Assembly (NCBI RefSeq): GCF_020509005.1
Contig: NC_063021.1
Location: forward strand, 2,542,001-2,606,000
Direction: 5' to 3'
Origin: Fulvia fulva
Taxonomy: Eukaryota; Ascomycota; Dothideomycetes; Mycosphaerellales; Mycosphaerellaceae
DNA: 64,000 nt
The position numbers were made by a program, and so were the translations under genes. The notes below the pieces were generated by a model. The model was not told the origin of the DNA. It saw only the letters and a program-made list of their open reading frames with translations, and ran no database searches. Numbering within the stretch: the stretch's first letter is position 1; each line of letters starts with the position of its first letter. Shown piece by piece: positions 35,261-45,264 of the stretch.

Positions 35261-38012
35261 TTCGAAAGCCATTATTAAGGCTATTCTAACAATCTATAAA
35301 GTAGGCTACTACCCCTAGAATTGAGGGAGTTCTACCTTACTTAACTTAGATAGCTTAAAGTTCTCTTCACCCTATTTCTTTAGCTCTAAACGCCGCGGAG
35401 GTACCTAGCTACATTAGGCAACTCCTAGGTAATAGTAGCCTAGGCTACGGTACTACCGGCGCCTACCGCTCTATAGGCGAAGCTCCCCTAAGACAACTAG
35501 TAGCAACTTATAGAGGACGTAAAAAGTATAGAAACTAACGATTAGCTCCTATACCGGTCTCTATAGGTAATGATTACTTAGCTACGTACGGCGCTAGTAC
35601 TATCGTATTACCGAGGGTAATAGGAAATAGGGACGACGTCTTAGGCGATTAATAAGGCCACCCGGAATCAACACCCCTATAGCTAGGTATCGGTCGCGGT
35701 ATTGATACTAGGCCCCCGCCTAACGTACGATATAGTTACGATCCGTATTATAGTAAAGGAAGACTAGGCCGAAGTTACGAAGCTATCGAACAAGGAGCTC
35801 GCCTAACGAATTAATTAACTAGGGGTAGTCGTAGTAAAATAATAGTCTAACGGTACTCTATAGATCTATACTAGCTCTACTACTACTAGGAGGCACCTAG
35901 AGGTATAGCTATAGTAGGCATCTAAGGTTACGGTATTAGCGAAGGTCTTAACGAAGTAATTCACGATCCTAGTCTACGATACACCTAAAGAGTTCGACCT
36001 AACTCACTAAGGTTACCTACGTACTCTTTAAGAGGATAACCCGGTCACTCTTAACTCTCTAATCTAGAAGGCGACTGAGCTCTATAGGAAATGGGTAGAA
36101 AGTAAGAAGGCCTCGGGGCTAATTGTATAGCTATAGGACGCGAAAGCGGCGGATCTAGTAATAGAATAGGGCCTGATCTAGTAATATAGGCTTACGATAG
36201 TCGAAAAGTACTCCTTATCCTTTCGTATCCTCTAATACTTCAAATACTAATAGTATAGACACTAAACCTATACGTATATAAACAAGTAGGCCTACTCGAA
36301 CTATATAGGAGACTATATATCTAGGGACTATATATCGGCTACGAGGCGGTACGGGAACTGGCCGGGGTACTACCTATCGTATAGCGCGGAATACCTATAG
36401 CGGAAACTAGCGAGAAACAAGGCAATTACAAACAGAACCGTCGCTCTAGGATTCTACGGCGACCGTAAGGCTAGTCTATACCGGAACTAGCTAGCGGCGG
36501 TCGGGTATAAGCGCCCTAGGGCCGAGAATAAGATAAAGGATACGTAACCTAGGGCGTACGGGAGGCCACGTGCTCGACTAGCTACGGCGAGGGAATCTAA
36601 CTAGGCCCGGCTCCCCTTTAGTACATAGCCGATAGGCGTAGACTAGGACGTATAAGGTAGTAGGACATAGGACGCTATAGAGGAAATGATTGTCGATACC
36701 GATAACTAGCCTCGACACGCTTAGTATTATCTAGTATAACGTCAACTATAGTAAGGATATAGTCTAGAACTATTTCCTATACGAGGCGGACCCGTACGTC
36801 TACTACGTCCTAGTAATCTAGGAGCTATAGATTAACCCGTACTATAAGAGACTAACGACCTATAAGTCACTAGGCTATATAATATACCTACGAAGCGACG
36901 GTAGACCCCGTACGTACTTCTATATTAGTAAGGATATACTAGAATCCGACTAGGAGGTAGTATACTACGTAGACAAAGAAGGCGGGAGAGATATCACCTC
37001 CCTCTACGTAGGTAGTACTTAGATATACAATATATATATATATATAGATATATAACCGCTAGCCTCGAGGTCTAGCCGTGACCTTAGGGTCTATAGACAC
37101 CTAGATAGTACGCTTAAGAGACAAGGGTACTATATTGTAGTAGGAGACTTTAATATATACTACCCTTCCTAGGAAAGCCTTATATAGCCGTACCCTATAG
37201 TCGACGAAGTAATCGACTTAATAGCGAGTAACGTAATTATACTTAATACCCTAAAGGACCTAGGTACTTAGAAGAGAGGGGGACTCTAAGGCACGATCGA
37301 CCTCTCCTAGATCTTAGATAGCTACTACTATATAGTAACCTACTATAGGATCGAATATAAACTCGAGGCGTCGTTAGACTATATACTAGTTAGGACCTCT
37401 ACGCCCTTAGCTAGCGGGACAACCTAAGGAATAGTCAGCTACGAAATCCGCGGTTAAGTACCCCCCGAAGCTTATCTACTACCGCCTTACGAGGGTATAG
37501 AGTAGTATAGTAACCTAACTACGAAGCGAACACATCGGCCTCTAGGGGTACCTATTATAGAGGAAGGTTCTAGAATATACGAATACTAGCTACCCCTACG
37601 GCTATTACTCCTAGAATATACGGCACGTACTCCTCGTCTACCCAAGGTAGTCGCTAAGAAGGGGGGAGTAGATAGTAAAGGCGAGGAACCGAACGATTAG
37701 GGCACTTCTTAATAACGTTAAGGACCTACGGCGTATTACGAACTAGATACTAGAGAAGGGCTAGCTAGAACAGTACCGCCTAGTAGGAGAAGTATAGGAA
37801 GAGAGGACACGGCGTAGCGCGAGGAGACCGGCTAGGAGCAGGGGCTAACGGGGTAGTAATATAGACTACGTACGTTTAGAGGGAAAGCTAATCTAGATAA
37901 GGAGACGTTAGGGGCGGGAAGGGTTTTTACCTATTTGGGTTTCCTTTTATATATAACAATAGATATATACCTATATAGGCCGAATAGAGTCCTAGAATAG
38001 GGGAATAACAAA
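35261..38012 (+). mobile_element. L2 LINE copy D, internally deleted, RIP-degraded
   Basis: Same 5' end, ORF1 and endonuclease region as copy C (10251 onward). Shared landmarks are the leader block near 35300-35400, the ORF1 region at about 35740-36680 and the start of ORF2 near 36700-37400. At about 37400 it jumps from the end of the endonuclease to the ORF2 C-terminal region (matching about 44817 of copy A), losing the whole RT. It ends with the shared 3' UTR and a short TCTATCTA tail. No target duplication was found. Non-coding. Confidence 0.85.
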
Positions 38013-38430
38013 TCTATCTATAATACTATACGGCTAAAGCTAGAATTAAATTAGACGGTACTAATACTATATAGTATTCTGTAAGGTCTTTACGGGCTTC
38101 ATTTTACGTAATAAAATTTTTGCTCCTAGTAAGCTAAAGCTACGCGGAATTATTGGCTTATAACTATAAAACTAGGGATCTCGATTAAGAAGTATAGTGT
38201 ATAAGTTATAAGGTATAAACAACTATATTTTTTAAAAGCAGTGCCTTATTAGCCCTTATATAGGACAAGTTGTTACTCTAAATCAGTTATCGCAATCTCC
38301 TTAACTAATACCCATTTTATCCTTGTACCCTGTAATACTCATTTCAACTCTGTAATCTCATCTCACGCCACAAGCTTATGCTATCTTTTCACACCTGGGG
38401 TGAAGTAGATAGGCTTGACGACGTTCATGC
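38013..38430. other. Transition from repeat to less mutated sequence
   Basis: The first 250 bp are AT-rich and unassigned. From about 38300 the composition becomes normal, with CA and TG dinucleotides present. No gene could be supported here. Confidence 0.3.
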
Positions 38431-38441
38431 ACTAGGATACG

Positions 38442-39155
38442 GTGCTGTCGGTGCACGCTGTCCCCATGTACGTGGCTAATCAAGGGCCTGGCCATGGATC
38501 GCAGGCAGCTCCTAGCGCTCATCCGGGGATCGCCACTACAGCTGGGACCTTCACGGCGAGGACCATGGACGCAGCGAGGAAGGCTTTGCCTGGGCTTTTA
38601 ATCTCTCTGGCGCGGCTGCAGGTGAGATGACTCTACAGCAGATAAATGCGCTCCCAGGACCCGCCAGAGCGTTCCATGGCACCCATAGGTTCCGGTGCTC
38701 GGCTCCGTCGGTCTGACATTGATGAGGATTTTATCGTCCGCCTCTGGAAGTGGTATGAAGAGAGCTACAATCTCCACCCAAGCTTTGGAGTAGGGAGCTC
38801 GATCATCTTCGAACTGATGCAAAAAGCAGCTTTCAATTCCGTACCTTCACCTTTTGCTACCACCTGGCCACATGGCCATGAAAGGAGACATGTTGTGCAG
38901 GCGGCTCTGGTGACTCGACCAGAGAATTCCTTGCAAGAAGTCGAAGCTATAGCATCAGAGCAATTCAGGGGCCGGCAAGTCAGATTAGTACAGGGCACGA
39001 CTTTCATGGCGAATACTTTACGGCTTTTTTGTATGACTGGAACGATAGATATGAGCCAGGTCTATGGGCAGAACTGGCAAAGGTTGTTACGTGTGAGTAG
39101 TAAGTATGATCCAGACAACCGCTTCAACACGACCATGAATTCCAGTCGACAATGA
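38442..39155 (+). pseudogene. Remnant of a berberine-bridge-type FAD-linked oxidoreductase (C-terminal part)
   Basis: The main open frame (38646-39155, 169 aa) ends with V-Y-G-Q-N-W-Q-R-L-L, then S-K-Y-D-P-D-N-R-F-N. That is the hallmark BBE C-terminal motif of FAD-linked oxidoreductases, secreted or secondary-metabolism enzymes that oxidise substrates with O2. The preceding 110 residues suit the substrate-binding domain. A same-frame stretch upstream (38442-38630) is separated by TGA and TAA codons. A 36-nt GTGAGA...CCCAG segment there (about 38621-38656) could be an intron but is short. The N-terminal FAD-binding domain, including the flavin-attachment histidine, is not recognisable, and L2 sequence lies only about 400 bp upstream. 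Probably a 5'-truncated, inactive gene. The fold assignment is good; the substrate is unknown. Confidence 0.6.
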
Positions 39156-39194
39156 GAGCGTAGCAGCCTCAGATAATTACGGTGCATGTCCATT

Positions 39195-39725
39195 TCAAGT
39201 AAGAAACGCAGAATCTTCTCTAAGCTGTCTTCTGGTCAGAGACGCCATCGTGTGATATAGCTTGCGGAAGACAGCACCTGCCACGCTAATTGTGCCGCAC
39301 GTCGAATCAAGCACAGTAGGCATACCAAGGGCAACCTTGAAAGCTGATACCGCCAAAACGTACAGTCTCTCCCAGACCGCGCTGACATAGCCTATAGAGA
39401 TACAAAAGGGCCGCGAAGAGTTCGTCAGCTTCAATCTCTCAAGTCCACAGTCCGCCAATATCGACCGGGCTGTTAGATGTGTGCGAATAGAACCTGTATT
39501 CAGCTCAGCCCTGGGCAAACACGAGCGGAGAAGTCATTCATCCAAATGCACTCACCTTGACAATCCCAGAGTCTGCTCTCCATCGAGATCAAACCCCTCC
39601 GCCGCACAGATCACCAAAATTGACCGTCGAGTGTTCTCCTGATGAGTGATGTTTACCCTTAAACCCGGCCTTTTGGCTACATGTGTCCTCATCAACTCCC
39701 TCCTGTCCCTTCGACCAGCCCTCAT
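39195..39725 (-). CDS. Possible spliced gene or alternative 3' exon, unknown function
   Basis: Two open stretches join in frame if a 45-nt intron (39555-39511, GTGAGT...CCCAG) is removed: 39725-39556 and 39510-39195, 161 aa plus stop. Without splicing a TGA lies in the intron. The second exon alone holds about 105 codons. Its protein resembles no family I recognise. The first exon overlaps, in another frame, exon 2 of the secreted-protein gene. Exon 39510-39195 may therefore belong to an alternative transcript of that gene, or the frame may be fortuitous. The clean splice sites and the long open frame are the only support. Confidence 0.35.
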
Positions 39726-40193
39726 GATTTGACTCCAGTCCCTTCTGTCCCTTCAGCCCGTCCTCATCATTTGCCTCCTGTTCATTCTCTCTCTTCAGCC
39801 CGTCCTCATCATTTGCCTCTTGTCCGTTCTCACTCTTATTCACATTCACATTCTCCTTCTTCGTTTCTGTCCCCGGAATCTCGGGTTCGCTTCCGTGCTT
39901 TATGTTCTTGTTGACACCGTTCCACTAAAGCGGATGCATGTTAGTCAGGGGTCTCCGAAGCAGGACCAGACATCAGCAGCGTCCTGGGTGTCTCGGTGTT
40001 GCACAGGGGACTTCTATACATGGCCATTACTTACTGTGTCCGTGATGTGGCTCGGATCTTCAGTGATTGTTTTCTTGAAGCGCTGGATAACATCATACAC
40101 GTCGTCCCGCTGTACGATTTCTGGCATAGGGGCGCAAGAGGCAATGCTTATCAAAAAGAAACATGTGGCTAGGTATTGACTGATAGGCGCCAT
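39589..40193 (-). CDS. Small secreted repeat-rich protein, spliced, 164 aa
   Basis: Exon 1 runs 40193-40035 (53 codons) and exon 2 39924-39589. The 110-nt intron starts GTAAGT, has a CTAAC branch-site-like motif, and ends TTTAG; the exon join is in phase 0. The protein starts with a clear signal peptide (M-A-P-I-S-Q-Y-L-A-T-C-F-F-L-I-S-I-A-S-C-A), with likely cleavage before A-P-M-P. A short region follows containing I-V-Q-R-D-D-V-Y-D-V-I-Q-R-F. The rest is acidic and hydrophilic, with tandem units of about 17 residues (E-A-N-D-E-D-G-L-K twice, then diverged N-H-E-G-W-S-K-G copies). Only a few cysteines are present. I recognise no family. A small secreted protein beside repeats is a typical setting for candidate effectors, but that role is inference. 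A TATA-like box lies about 95 bp upstream of the start. Confidence 0.65.
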
Positions 40194-40283
40194 GGTAGGA
40201 TACTGCCAACAGTGTGCAAGTGGATGCGTGTAATTGCTTTAGTCAAAAGGAAATAGATCAAGACCTATGCCCTTCCGGACTTG

Positions 40284-40291
40284 TATTTATA
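40284..40291 (-). promoter_or_regulatory. TATA-like box upstream of the secreted-protein gene
   Basis: Reads TATAAATA on the minus strand, about 95 bp before the ATG at 40193. Position and sequence suit a fungal core promoter. No other motif was assigned. Confidence 0.45.
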
Positions 40292-40299
40292 TCAATGGT

Positions 40300-40919
40300 A
40301 CAGGAAGGGAGAACAGGCTTTCAGGAGAGCATGCTTGGGTTTAGCACACCCTGTTCAGTCATAGCATACTCGGTGCGAAAGGACAGGCCATAATTTCCTT
40401 GTTGACAGCGGCGAGAAGGCCGCCTAGACACGTATTGGGTGACTTTGGCATGCCGTGAAGGTGTGACCCCGATGACCCATGTGGCTGGACCTGGACCAGG
40501 CGAATCCGGAATGAGATTGCTATTCTTGTAAACCCAGTAGCAACTGCTATGTACTTCGGATCTCGCTACGACTCGCTCAGCAGTCGGTTCTCCTCTTTCT
40601 TAACAGGCCACCCATTCAGCCCTTTGCACCTTCCCTCGGTCAAAGTTTCTCTAAAGTCAGCTTGTTCCCTACCGTGGTCCACTACAATATGCAATCCCTC
40701 TACCTCCTAGATCAGACGCTCCTACCGAAGCTTACTGGATCCTTCGTGCCTTAGGTGTCGACGTAAGCTTTCTTAGCGGAGCGTCTGAGGCAGCTAGGTC
40801 TAGAGTAGGCGTCCTAAAGCTAGGTTTTCTAGCCCTCTTTTACAATAATAAAATAACTAAAACTTAGATATATCGAAGAAGCTCGTAGTCTCTAGAGTTA
40901 CTTCTAAAGACTAATAGCT
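40300..40919. other. Intergenic, upstream region of the secreted-protein gene grading into repeats
   Basis: Composition is normal to about 40700, then turns TpA-rich. No frame or repeat was recognised. The boundary marks the right edge of the unmutated island. Confidence 0.4.
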
Positions 40920-41100
40920 TATTCTTTATAGAATTATAAAGAACTAAATATTACGATCTAAGCGTATATATAGGTAGTAGCCTATTAAGACTCAAGGCTA
41001 TATAAGCTAAGAATTAGGTAACTTAATTAGTTACCTATAGCTTCTTTATAAGTAACTCTATTCTATCCTAGATAGATATATATAATATATAACGTGCTTT
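40920..41100 (-). repeat. Inverted copy of the palindrome-bearing repeat
   Basis: The reverse complement matches 32263-32356 joined to 35167-35250, including AGGTAACTTAATTAGTTACCT at 41016-41036 and the TATATATCTATCTAG block near 41068-41090. It lies immediately upstream of the pogo-type transposase frame, so it may be the terminal non-coding part of that element. Confidence 0.6.
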
Positions 41101-41207
41101 ACTACCGAGCGGACTATACTACCGAGCGGGCCACTTTTACTAAGAACTATACCACTTCTATAGATATAGCTATATAACTACTATTATAGCGTATATTGTC
41201 TTTAAAC

Positions 41208-41410
41208 GAGGCCAAACTGACCTTAGCTATCTAGGCTATAAAACGCGACGCAATAATTACGAATCGACTTACTATAAAGGTATACGACGCGTCTCGAACT
41301 ATACTAGGGTATCGATTGAATAGACGACCTCCTCGGGGTGACTACGAGCCTAATTCAAAGAAGCTTATAGAGCTTAAAGAGAGGGTAATACTTAAGTATA
41401 TACTCGAGCT
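41208..41410 (+). pseudogene. Pogo/Fot1-type transposase, N-terminal HTH part (segment 1)
   Basis: Frame starting E-A-K-L-T-L-A-I, with a TAG for Q, then D-A-S-R-T-I-L-G-Y-R-L-N-R and P-P-R-G-D-Y-E-P-N-S-K-K-L. This is the psq-type helix-turn-helix followed by the start of the CENP-B/Tc5-type DNA-binding domain of fungal pogo-like transposases (a Tc1/mariner branch). The frame runs unbroken into the LINE target duplication and resumes at 45457. The catalytic DDE domain is absent from the window. Confidence 0.75.
41397..41410 (+). repeat. Target-site duplication of L2-A, left copy (14 bp)
   Basis: TATATACTCGAGCT, repeated exactly at 45443-45456. Confidence 0.92.
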
Positions 41411-42489
41411 GGTCGACGACGAGAATCACCTGTACGTGGTGTCGGCTACGAACCTCTCGTCTAGCTACGAGAGAGCCAAGTATTCTCACGCTGGAGCGTC
41501 GTGGGCGCGACGGGCGCGTAGCGTAGTCGAAGCCGCGGCGAACAGAGGACTACCAGCAAAACGGGTATGAAAACCATCCGACGAGCGTGTACTCGTGTCG
41601 GGAGCGAGTCCCTCTTCTTTCTACGTGTAAGAAGGGCGCGGAACCGTGGCCTATACGCTCGACAGGACACCTCTGGTATGAGTGCAGAATTTTCACCTCC
41701 GGAGACCGCAAACCGAGCGGGCTAAGCGACGAACATTGGACGAGCGGACTACAGAACAACAACTGAGCGGACTATGCAACGGCGTCGAGCGGACTACGAA
41801 ACAATCTGGTGTTTGCCAGCGGGCAATGCGGTGGGTAGGTGGACACGCGACGAAGCCTATAAGGGCCTGTTGAACACCCGGTATGGGAACGAGGGTTTTG
41901 CCTAAGGCACTGCCTGTCCCGCTACACAACGCACCTAGTCTGACATGGTAGATTGCGACGAGGAAAAGACGATAGCCTGAGCAGGGAAAAGACGGCTGTT
42001 AGGACGGGGAAAAGACGTACAATGCAAGTGGATTAGTTCTGTGATCGGGGAGGATCGAGGGCAGGGTGATAAGGAACTTCATATTGGTTAGTAGGTGGAA
42101 ACGCAAGGAGTACGCTGCCCGGCGTGGTGTGTGCCCCGAGCAAACCTGCGAGGCATGGACGGCCGCTTTCTAGAGATAGGCTGCGGTAACGCGAAGGGCG
42201 TCAAAACCTGGGGCGTGGTGTACACTGGCAGCGACGGCTGACACTGTCTGTACAGCCCGAGAGGACGGATGCGCATGTCGGTCAATAGAGAGCACTAAAG
42301 GGCTTAGGCCTATGGAGGTGGATATTGGCTTAAGGAGCAAACAGGGAGGGAGGGCGTAGAGGGAAGCTTTTGCTCCGGGCTAACCTCTCGAAACGAGGCT
42401 ACACGGTGGTGCTAGATGAGTGGGAAAGCGCGGTTAAGACTTGTCACCTTATCTCGTAGCTAGCTTGCTAAATACGATTCCTTCCTTGC
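41411..42489 (+). other. Leader of L2 copies A and B, unknown origin
   Basis: About 1.08 kb with no long open frame that I can defend. It contains several short direct repeats around GAGCGGACTA (41742-41800). It is present in copy B (32357-33436) with RIP-type changes and absent from copies C and D. It could be a 5' UTR/promoter picked up by template switching, or the family's own leader fused to ORF2 by deletion. Confidence 0.6.
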
Positions 42490-42621
42490 CCGAAGGACCT
42501 GGGCACCTGGAAGAGAGGGGGACTCCAAGGCACGATCGACCTCTCCTGGATCTCAGATAGCCACTACCACACGGTAACCTACTGTGGGATCGAACATGAA
42601 CTCGAGGCGTCGTCAGACCAC

Positions 42622-45264
42622 ATGCCAGTCAGGACCTCTATTGCGACACAGATACAACGCACACCAGCGAGAACCCCTAAGCCAAACTGGGGAAAGGCCC
42701 ACTGGGCCAACATCCAGGCGTACCTCGATGACTCCAAGAGGCTAGTCCAGATTGCGCAGCAGCAATACAACAGTAAAGACGAGATAGACGAAGCAGTCCA
42801 GGGGTTGACAGACGAAATAAGAAAAGCGACCTCACTTCACGTTCCGCTTGCCCAACCAACGACATGGTCCAAACCATACTGGACGCCGGAGTGCACTGCG
42901 GTAGTAAGAGAAGCAAGGAGAGCCCGCCGGGTGTGGACGAGCAGCCATAGCGAGGAGGCCTGGAACGTATACAGGGAGGCATGCCAACAGAAGAAAGCCA
43001 TAATACGGAGGGAGAAAGCAGTCGGCTGGAGGGCCACAGTGGAAGAAATCGCCGGCAAGCCAGAGAGGATGTGGAAGCTAGCGAAATGGGCCCGACAGGA
43101 CCCTACACAGGGCCCCTCCTTCTCTATCCCAGCGCTACAATCGCCTAGTGGCCCGGTTAGCGACCCCGAGGCCAAGGCGCGTCTACTGGCTAGCAAGTTC
43201 TTCCCACCCCCAGTCGAGGCTGATCTAAGCGACATAAACAGCTCTACTCCCCTAGCCCCTAGCATCGCGGTCCAACAGGAGGTGTCCGAGGGAGAAGTTA
43301 CCGCTGTGCTGAGGAAGTTGCCGGCGAAGAAAGCCCCGGGGCCGGATGGGATCCCAAACGAGCTACTAAAGAAGTGTAGAGATCAACTAGCCCCAGCAGT
43401 TGCAGCGATCTTCAACGCCTGCCTACAGACCGGATACCACCCGATAGCTTTTAAACAATCGACGACAGTGGTCCTACGCAAGCCGCAGAAGGAAGACTAT
43501 ACGCAGGTGAAGTCGTACCGCCCAATTGCGCTCCTTAACACTCTTGGGAAGGCGCTTGAGAAGCTGGTTGCAACGAGACTCTCCGAGGCGGCAGAGGAAC
43601 ACTCCCTACTCCCGGACACCCAGATGGGTGCGCGCCCACAGCGATCGACGCTATCCGCGATGGAACTTATCACCTCTCAGGTAAAGGCCATCTGGTATAA
43701 GAATAGGGACAAGGTGGCTTCCTTACTTAGCCTAGACATATCGGGAGCCTTCGACTACGTGTCACACCCGCGGCTTCTCTACATCCTAAGGTCGAAAGGA
43801 CTCCCTGAGTGGCTTGTCAACTTCGTACGGTCCTACCTCCAAAACCGCAGTACGTCGATCCTGGTCGGCCAGTACAGAAGCCCATTTCAAGCAGTCCACA
43901 CTGGAATCCCGCAAGGCTCAACGCTAGCACCTATTCTGTTCCTCTTCTTTATGGCGACGCTGCTCCCAGCCCTAGAATCCCAGAACACCGCTGCGAGCGG
44001 CTTCGTAGACGACACAAACATCCTAGCGTGGTCTTCCTCGACTGAGGAGAACTGTAGGCTACTAGAAGAGAAGCACAAGATCTGCGAGGACTGGGCTAGG
44101 AGGCACGGGGCTCGGTTTGCCCCAGAAAAGTACAATCTGATACACTTTACGCGCCGGCCACGGTTCCACAATATGCAAGCTTCTATCCAGATACAGGGGC
44201 ACACGACTAACCCGGCAAATCAGCTCAGGATCCTCGGACTATGGGTGGACCCGGCGCTACGGTGGAGGAAGCACGTACAGGCAATATTACGGAAAGCTGA
44301 ACAGAATATGGCATCATGCCAGAGGCTCACTGCGTCCACATGGGGGGCGGACTTCCGGCAGTCACGACTTCTATATACGGCTATTGTACGGCCAGTCCTT
44401 ACCTATGGCAGCCAAGTGTGGTCCTTAGGCGAGAGGGCCTGCCCATCGAAGGGACTCGTCGCGCCGCTAGCGAAGATCCAAAACCAATGCCTAAGGAAGG
44501 TCACCGGGGCATATAAGTCGACACCAACGAGGATGCTTGAGCACGAGACCGCTATACCGCCGATCGACCTATACATCCAGGGACTACGGACCTCCTACTT
44601 AGGCAAGTCGGCACAGTACCCAGTACAGAAGGTCATCGCCAGTGCAGTCGCAAGGGCCCGCGAATCAGTACCAGCGCACAAGGGCATTCGACCCGGAAAC
44701 GAGCCGAACTACCGGGCAAGGGACGAACAGCTAGCAACACAATGGGAAGGTGAGAAATCGTTTGTAGAGCAACTATGGAAAGAGAGGTGGAACAACCAGG
44801 TTGTAGGGCATAGTGGACGCCCTCAGCCAGCGGGACAACCTAAGGAATGGTCAGCTACAAAATCCGCGGTCAAGCACCCCCCGAAGCTCATCCACTACCG
44901 CCTTACGAGGGCACAGAGTAGCATAGCAACCCAACTGCGAAGCGAACACATCGGCCTCCAGGGGTACCTATCATGGAGGAAGGTTCCAGGATACACGAAT
45001 ACTAGCTGCCCCTGCGGCTATCGCTCCCAGAACGTACGGCACGCACTCCTCGTCTGTCCGAGGTGGTCGCTAGGAAGGGGGGAGTGGATGGCAAAGGCGA
45101 GGAACCGGACGATTGGGGCACTTCTTAACAACGCTGAAGACCTACGGCGCATTACGAACTGGATACTAGAGAAGGGCTGGCTAGAACAGTACCGCCTAGT
45201 AGGAGCAGTTCAGGAAGAGAGGACACGACGCAGCGCGACGAGACCGGCTAGGAGCGGGGGCTAA
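42622..45264 (+). CDS. L2 LINE ORF2: reverse transcriptase lacking most of the endonuclease, 880 aa
   Basis: The frame is open from 42472; the first ATG is at 42622. Codons upstream of the ATG read as the end of an endonuclease (G-T-I-D-L-S, then S-S-D-H directly before the Met), so the nuclease is truncated by the leader fusion. The RT spans about residues 230-550: K-A-P-G-P-D near 238, D372 in L-D-I-S-G-A-F-D, G-I-P-Q-G-S near 428, catalytic F-V-D-D at 461-464. A C-terminal C-x-C-x8-H-x4-C motif (C796, C798, H807, C812) matches the intact LINE ORF2. No stop is seen, unlike copies B, C and D. Without an endonuclease it would need a pre-existing nick or help from another LINE. Whether it is translated is unknown. 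Confidence 0.85.
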   Translation: MPVRTSIATQIQRTPARTPKPNWGKAHWANIQAYLDDSKRLVQIAQQQYNSKDEIDEAVQGLTDEIRKATSLHVPLAQPTTWSKPYWTPECTAVVREARRARRVWTSSHSEEAWNVYREACQQKKAIIRREKAVGWRATVEEIAGKPERMWKLAKWARQDPTQGPSFSIPALQSPSGPVSDPEAKARLLASKFFPPPVEADLSDINSSTPLAPSIAVQQEVSEGEVTAVLRKLPAKKAPGPDGIPNELLKKCRDQLAPAVAAIFNACLQTGYHPIAFKQSTTVVLRKPQKEDYTQVKSYRPIALLNTLGKALEKLVATRLSEAAEEHSLLPDTQMGARPQRSTLSAMELITSQVKAIWYKNRDKVASLLSLDISGAFDYVSHPRLLYILRSKGLPEWLVNFVRSYLQNRSTSILVGQYRSPFQAVHTGIPQGSTLAPILFLFFMATLLPALESQNTAASGFVDDTNILAWSSSTEENCRLLEEKHKICEDWARRHGARFAPEKYNLIHFTRRPRFHNMQASIQIQGHTTNPANQLRILGLWVDPALRWRKHVQAILRKAEQNMASCQRLTASTWGADFRQSRLLYTAIVRPVLTYGSQVWSLGERACPSKGLVAPLAKIQNQCLRKVTGAYKSTPTRMLEHETAIPPIDLYIQGLRTSYLGKSAQYPVQKVIASAVARARESVPAHKGIRPGNEPNYRARDEQLATQWEGEKSFVEQLWKERWNNQVVGHSGRPQPAGQPKEWSATKSAVKHPPKLIHYRLTRAQSSIATQLRSEHIGLQGYLSWRKVPGYTNTSCPCGYRSQNVRHALLVCPRWSLGRGEWMAKARNRTIGALLNNAEDLRRITNWILEKGWLEQYRLVGAVQEERTRRSATRPARSGG

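Noticed and set aside
39681..40179. Plus-strand frames of 77 and 119 codons in the island
   Set aside because: They oppose the spliced minus-strand gene. Their P/H/S repeats are the reverse reading of its acidic repeats, and they lack splice or start support.
42088..42285. Short minus-strand frame in the L2 leader
   Set aside because: Not conserved in copy B beyond RIP changes, short, and without motif. The leader is treated as non-coding.
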